This document shows, in pieces, positions 5,741-9,103 of a stretch of 9,103 nucleotides of DNA; the first letter of the stretch is position 1; every line of letters begins with the position of its first letter. Origin of the DNA: Gracilibacteraceae bacterium (GTDB lineage Bacteria > Bacillota > Desulfitobacteriia > Desulfitobacteriales > Syntrophobotulaceae); contig JAISEW010000099.1 of assembly GCA_031263945.1 (NCBI GenBank), positions 1-9,103 of the forward strand, read 5' to 3'. Position numbers and translations under genes: made by a program. The notes under the pieces were generated by a model. It saw nothing but the letters and a program-made list of their open reading frames with translations. It was not told where the DNA came from and did no database searches.

Positions 5741-7813
5741 ATGACGGAGCAGTTTCCCCTGTTGAGCGCCCCGCTGCGCCTGAGAAACAGAGTGTTGAAA
5801 AACCGCCTTATGACGACTTCCATGTCTCCGGGCCGCGGTTATGTGGACATGGACGGCACGGCGCAGCCCCGTTTTATCCATTATTTGGAAGAAAGGGCGC
5901 GCGGGCAAGTGGCGCTGATCTGCCAGACCGTGGCCATGTTTCCGCGCCACCCGGATCAGCATGATCATCTGTACCCGCTGCCGATAGCCTTCGCCGAAAG
6001 CGATCTGCCTAATCTGCGCCGGATGGCCGAAGCCGTACACAGCCATTCCGGCTTGCTCGCGGGCCAGCTGTACGCCGTCCACGACTGGAAGGCGGCGGCG
6101 GAAGACCGGGAAGAACACTGGGGCCCCTCCGATGTGCCGGTGCTGAAAAACTCCCCGCCCATCCGCGTCATGAGCAAAGAGGATATCGCCCTTTTCCGGC
6201 GGCAAATGACGCACAGCGCCTTGCTTTTGCAAGCAGCGGGCTGGGACGGGGCGGAGGTCATGGCCGGCGTCGGCGGCATCCTGAACCGGTTTCTCTCCCG
6301 GGCCACGAACAAACGGGAGGACGAGTACGGCGGCAGCCTGCAAAACCGCGTCCGCCTGACGACGGAGGTGATCCGCGACCTGCGGGCCGCCTGCGGCGAA
6401 GATTTTATCATCACCGTGCGCTGGTCGCCGGTCGAATACATCCTGGGCGGGCATGAAATTACCGATTCGCTGGCGGTGGTCCCTTATCTGGAGGAAGCCG
6501 GCATGGATCTGCATAATCTGGCGGTCGGCTGGCATGAATCATCCGCGGCGCTGACCACGAAGGACGTGCCGGACGGCCATTGGGTCTGGATAGCGGCCGC
6601 GATAAAATCCGTGGCCCGCCTGCCCGTGGCTCAGGGTTATCGGATGACCGATCCCTGGGTCATGGAGGAGATCCTGCGGCAGGGCAAGGCGGACGTGATC
6701 GCCGGCCTGCGCTACAATATCGCCGATCCGGAATTTCCCCGCAAAATCATGGAAAACCGGCCGCGGGAAATAAAACGCTGCATTACCTGCTGCCGCTGTA
6801 TCGACGACGCGGTCAGCGCCGGCCGGCCCCTGAACTTTTGCGGCGTCAATCCGCGGATGGGGCCGGAGCTGGACGAATCGCCGCCCCCCGCCGCCGCCAG
6901 ACGCAAGGTCGTCGTCGTCGGCAGCGGGCCGGCCGGTCTTGCCGCCGCGGAGACCGCTTTTGCGCGCGGACATCAGGTGACTGTGTACGAACGCGGGCCG
7001 AGGCCGGGCGGCTGTCTGCTGCTCAGTTCCGTCTTCAGCCCCACTTATGAGCTGCTGCTGCAATACTATAAACAGTATTTGGCGGCGCATCCGGATATCC
7101 GGCTCCGCCTCAACACGCCCTTTACCCCGGAATTGCCGCGCCGTCTGGAGGCGGACGCCGTGATCGTAGCCACGGGTGGGGTTCCGATCGCTCTCGGCGC
7201 GCCCGGAGCGGAGCGGGACAATGTAGTGCAGTCGCATGATTTTCTCAGCCTGCTGAACGGGCGGCCGCCGCGCGCGGGATCCAGCCCGTGGCGGAACTTT
7301 ATGTGGCGGAGCGGGGCGATATTTTTGCGCTTCTGCTACACGCCCGCTCTGGCACGAAAATTTATGGCGCGCGTGTCCTGGCCGCTGGGCCGCAGGCTGG
7401 CCGTCGTCGGTGGCGGGCTGCCCGGCTGTGAACTGACGAAGGAAATGATGAAACACGAGCGGGAGATCACGCTGCTGGAGGAAGGCAAACGCATCGGCGC
7501 CGACGTCGGCGGCAGCGACCGCTTCCTCATGATCTCGGCCTTCCGCCAGGCGGCGAACGTGCGGCTGGAACCGCTGAGCCGCGTGACGGCCGTGACGGAG
7601 ACGGGCGTCGCCGTGCAAAAAGAGGATGGGACCTGTTTTACCGTGGAAGCGGACACCGTGGCCGTGACGCTGGGATTTGCCGCCAACCGGCAATTGGCGC
7701 GGAGGTTGCGGCAGGCGGGGGCCGGGGCGGTATACGAGGCCGGCGACTGCCTGGAACCGGCGCGCATAGCGGACGCGACGAAAGCCGGCTATCTGGCGGC
7801 GCTGAAAATTTGA
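5741..7813 (+). CDS. FMN/Fe-S/FAD enoate reductase-like flavoprotein (2,4-dienoyl-CoA reductase / BaiCD / TMADH family)
   Basis: A 690-residue cytoplasmic flavoprotein; E. coli FadH has about 672. Residues 1-340 form an OYE-type FMN TIM barrel (PLRLRNRVLKNRL at 11-23; NKREDEYGGSLQNR at 190-203). An iron-sulfur segment follows with Cys347, Cys350, Cys353 and Cys367. The FAD/NAD(P) part has dinucleotide motifs GSGPAG (394-399) and GGGLPG (557-562) and ends with AGDCLEPARIADATKAGY. The family passes hydride from NAD(P)H through FAD and Fe-S to FMN to reduce a C=C bond. The barrel is odd. FadH has a catalytic Tyr in GSEGYLIN; here the segment reads AGVGGILN with Gly179 in that place, and the OYE His/Asn pair is absent, while His265 (GWHE) is kept. 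The substrate is therefore likely unusual. ATG is preceded by GGAGGG. It is first in a sigma-54 operon, 11 bases before the crotonase gene. Confidence 0.92.
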   Translation: MTEQFPLLSAPLRLRNRVLKNRLMTTSMSPGRGYVDMDGTAQPRFIHYLEERARGQVALICQTVAMFPRHPDQHDHLYPLPIAFAESDLPNLRRMAEAVHSHSGLLAGQLYAVHDWKAAAEDREEHWGPSDVPVLKNSPPIRVMSKEDIALFRRQMTHSALLLQAAGWDGAEVMAGVGGILNRFLSRATNKREDEYGGSLQNRVRLTTEVIRDLRAACGEDFIITVRWSPVEYILGGHEITDSLAVVPYLEEAGMDLHNLAVGWHESSAALTTKDVPDGHWVWIAAAIKSVARLPVAQGYRMTDPWVMEEILRQGKADVIAGLRYNIADPEFPRKIMENRPREIKRCITCCRCIDDAVSAGRPLNFCGVNPRMGPELDESPPPAAARRKVVVVGSGPAGLAAAETAFARGHQVTVYERGPRPGGCLLLSSVFSPTYELLLQYYKQYLAAHPDIRLRLNTPFTPELPRRLEADAVIVATGGVPIALGAPGAERDNVVQSHDFLSLLNGRPPRAGSSPWRNFMWRSGAIFLRFCYTPALARKFMARVSWPLGRRLAVVGGGLPGCELTKEMMKHEREITLLEEGKRIGADVGGSDRFLMISAFRQAANVRLEPLSRVTAVTETGVAVQKEDGTCFTVEADTVAVTLGFAANRQLARRLRQAGAGAVYEAGDCLEPARIADATKAGYLAALKI

Positions 7814-7824
7814 AAAGGGGAAAA

Positions 7825-8589
7825 ATGACGGACACCATATACGTAAAGCATAGCGGGGAGATCGCCTGGCTGATCCTGAACAAACCGGAGCGGAAAAACG
7901 CCCTGGACGGCCGCATGATGGATCTGCTGCGGGAAAGCCTGACGGCGCTGGAAGAAAACGACGAGACGCGCGTGATCATCCTGCGCGGCGAGGGCGGGGT
8001 GTTTTCCGCCGGCGGCGATATGCGGCAAAACACCGGCGGGGAAATCACGCCGGAGCAGTCGCGCCGCCTCCTGCAAAAATATGTACGGGCGGTCGAAGCG
8101 GTGCGGCGGATCGAGAAACCCGTACTGGCGATGGTAGACGGATACGCCGTCGGCGGGGCCATGAGCCTGGCCCTGGCCTGTGATCTGGTGACGGCTTCCG
8201 AGCAGGCGTTTTTCTGGCCGAATTTCACCTTGCTGGGGATCGTGCCGGAATTGGGGCTCACGGCGCTCCTGCCGCGTTTGCTCGGCCCGCAGCGCGCCAA
8301 GGAAATACTTTTTACCGGACGGCGTCTCAGCGCCAGCGAGGGTTGGCGGCTGGGTCTTGTCAACCGCGTGCTGCCGGGGCCGGAACTGGAGGAAGGGACG
8401 CTGGCGCTGGCCCGCGAGCTGGCGGCTGTTTCCCCTGTGTCTCTGCAATTGACGAAAAGTATGATCAACCGGGCGGCGGCGCCGGAACTGGATATGGCGA
8501 CGCAGGCGGAGTCCGTCGCTTCGCCTTTCTGCACGCAGACGGACGCCTATAGAGAGGCTGCTGCCAAATTTTCCCAAAAAAGGACTTGA
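7825..8589 (+). CDS. Enoyl-CoA hydratase/isomerase (crotonase) family protein, isomerase-like
   Basis: A 254-residue crotonase-fold protein of normal family length. The oxyanion-hole segments are FSAGGDM (60-66) and GYAVGGAMS (106-114), followed by ACD (118-120); GRRLSASEGWRLGLVNRV is the usual late motif. Both catalytic Glu residues of true hydratases are replaced: the GGGCE Glu by Ser114 and the second Glu by Phe134. Instead Glu142 in GIVPELG sits where PaaG/enoyl-CoA isomerase-type members hold their acid. I therefore infer double-bond isomerisation, or another single-acid crotonase reaction, rather than hydration. The start is ATG 7825 behind AAAAGGGG; a TTG at 7810 overlapping the previous stop has no site of its own. 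It lies 11 bases after the flavoenzyme gene and 3 bases before the ligase gene, in one operon. Confidence 0.9.
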   Translation: MTDTIYVKHSGEIAWLILNKPERKNALDGRMMDLLRESLTALEENDETRVIILRGEGGVFSAGGDMRQNTGGEITPEQSRRLLQKYVRAVEAVRRIEKPVLAMVDGYAVGGAMSLALACDLVTASEQAFFWPNFTLLGIVPELGLTALLPRLLGPQRAKEILFTGRRLSASEGWRLGLVNRVLPGPELEEGTLALARELAAVSPVSLQLTKSMINRAAAPELDMATQAESVASPFCTQTDAYREAAAKFSQKRT

Positions 8590-8592
8590 GCG

Positions 8593-9103
8593 ATGCCGTA
8601 TCAAAATGTAGCGGAACTTTTCCTGCTCAATACGCGCCGGTTCCCAGGCAAGACGGCTTTGATCGCCGGCGGCCGCCGTCTCTCTTACGCCGAACTGAAT
8701 GACGAGATCAACCGTCTGGCCCGGGGTTTTCTCACGCTCGGCCTGCGGCCCGGGGATAAAGCCGCCTATTTATTGCGCAATTGCCCCGAATTGATCGAAG
8801 TGTATTACGCCCTGCAAAAAATCGGCGCCGCGGCCGTGCCGCTGAATCACCGGCTGGCGGCGCCGGAAATCGGGCGGTTGCTGCGGTTCAGCCGCTGCCG
8901 CCTTTTGGTGTGCGGGGAGGAATTTCAGGATAAGCTCCCGGCGGCGGACGGTCTGCCGGAGTTGTTGCTCCTCCATCGGACGGAGAGCGGCGCGGCGGCC
9001 GCCGGGCCCCTCTCTCTGCGGGCCGCCGCCGCTTTGGGCGGCGGCGGGGAGGAACCGGCGCTGTTCCGGGACGCCGCCGCCGTTTCCCGCCTGCAATTTA
9101 CCG
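8593..9103 (+). CDS. Acyl-CoA synthetase (AMP-forming, ANL superfamily), N-terminal part, cut by window end
   Basis: The first 170 codons of an open frame that runs off the window. It begins MPYQNVAELF and carries RRFPGKTALIAGGRRLSYAE, then LTLGLRPGDKAAYLLRNCPE and ALQKIGAAAVPLNHRLAAPE. These are standard N-terminal landmarks of ANL acyl/aryl-CoA ligases, including CaiC and BaiB. The window stops at LQFT, just where the phosphate-binding TSGTTG-type loop would begin, so catalytic motifs cannot be checked. AAGGA lies 8 bases before the ATG. The gene starts 3 bases after the crotonase stop and is co-transcribed. The full protein would use ATP and CoA to activate a carboxylic acid; the substrate is unknown. 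Confidence 0.88.
   Translation, partial: MPYQNVAELFLLNTRRFPGKTALIAGGRRLSYAELNDEINRLARGFLTLGLRPGDKAAYLLRNCPELIEVYYALQKIGAAAVPLNHRLAAPEIGRLLRFSRCRLLVCGEEFQDKLPAADGLPELLLLHRTESGAAAAGPLSLRAAAALGGGGEEPALFRDAAAVSRLQFT

Noticed and set aside
7350..7365. Possible sigma-54 promoter TGGCAC inside the flavoenzyme gene
   Set aside because: The -12 region reads TTTAT and lacks the essential GC. A TGGCAC at about 4313 inside the activator gene also lacks a TTGC at the right spacing.
2141..8589. Naming the locus a bile-acid 7-dehydroxylation (bai) operon
   Set aside because: No BaiE dehydratase, BaiA dehydrogenase or BaiI is visible, the flavoenzyme active site differs, and the gene order does not match; shared families alone do not justify the name.
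2141..8589. Naming the locus a carnitine (cai) operon
   Set aside because: The carrier is MFS rather than BCCT, there is no CaiA-like acyl-CoA dehydrogenase or electron-transfer flavoprotein gene, and the crotonase lacks hydratase residues.
7638..8604. Overlapping minus-strand frames opposite the crotonase gene
   Set aside because: Low-complexity Ser/Arg/Pro-rich translation, no ribosome binding site support, and the plus strand carries a clear crotonase.
1..9103. tRNA, rRNA, CRISPR array or insertion sequence
   Set aside because: No cloverleaf, spaced repeat array, transposase-like frame or terminal inverted repeat pair was found on reading both strands.

Overview
The window is GC-rich chromosomal DNA from a bacterium. 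It has strong GGAGG-type ribosome binding sites, TTG as well as ATG start codons, compact operons and sigma-54 (-24/-12) promoters. The gene set resembles CoA-thioester pathways of anaerobes: a type III CoA-transferase, an iron-sulfur old-yellow-enzyme-type flavoprotein and an acyl-CoA ligase. This fits an anaerobic, probably Bacillota-like organism, but the sequence alone does not prove the taxon and I hold that loosely.

Layout. A leftward (minus-strand) operon fills 35-3349. In transcription order it holds a CaiB/BaiF-type CoA-transferase (2141-3349), an OFA-like MFS carrier (863-2125) and a TIGR03084/MDMPI-like metal-binding protein (35-808). A 357-base control region (3350-3706) follows. 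Next, rightward, comes a GAF-PAS-AAA+-Fis sigma-54 activator (3707-5608) with its own terminator. A second sigma-54 promoter (5678-5693) then starts a rightward operon: a FadH-like FMN/Fe-S/FAD reductase (5741-7813), a crotonase-fold protein of the isomerase type (7825-8589) and an acyl-CoA ligase cut by the window edge (8593 onward).

Regulation. Both catabolic operons begin at near-consensus sigma-54 promoters, TGGCAT-N5-TTGCA on the minus strand and TGGCAC-N5-TTGCT on the plus strand. Each has the same 15-base sequence, AAATTGAACAGTTTG, in the same orientation 133-142 bases upstream of its -12 element. This is very probably the enhancer site of the activator encoded between them. One copy lies inside the last codons of that activator gene. 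The activator gene itself appears to have an ordinary extended -10 promoter.

Working model (inference). The MFS carrier imports a carboxylic acid. The ligase primes it as a CoA thioester and the CoA-transferase recycles CoA from product to new substrate, as CaiC/CaiB do for carnitine and BaiB/BaiF for bile acids. The crotonase-fold protein moves a double bond and the flavoenzyme reduces or otherwise transforms an enoyl-CoA. The metal-binding protein has an unknown step. The substrate cannot be named. The set matches neither the carnitine (cai) nor the bile-acid (bai) operon, and both the flavoenzyme and the crotonase lack the catalytic residues of their best-known relatives, so this may be an undescribed enoate or acyl-CoA pathway.
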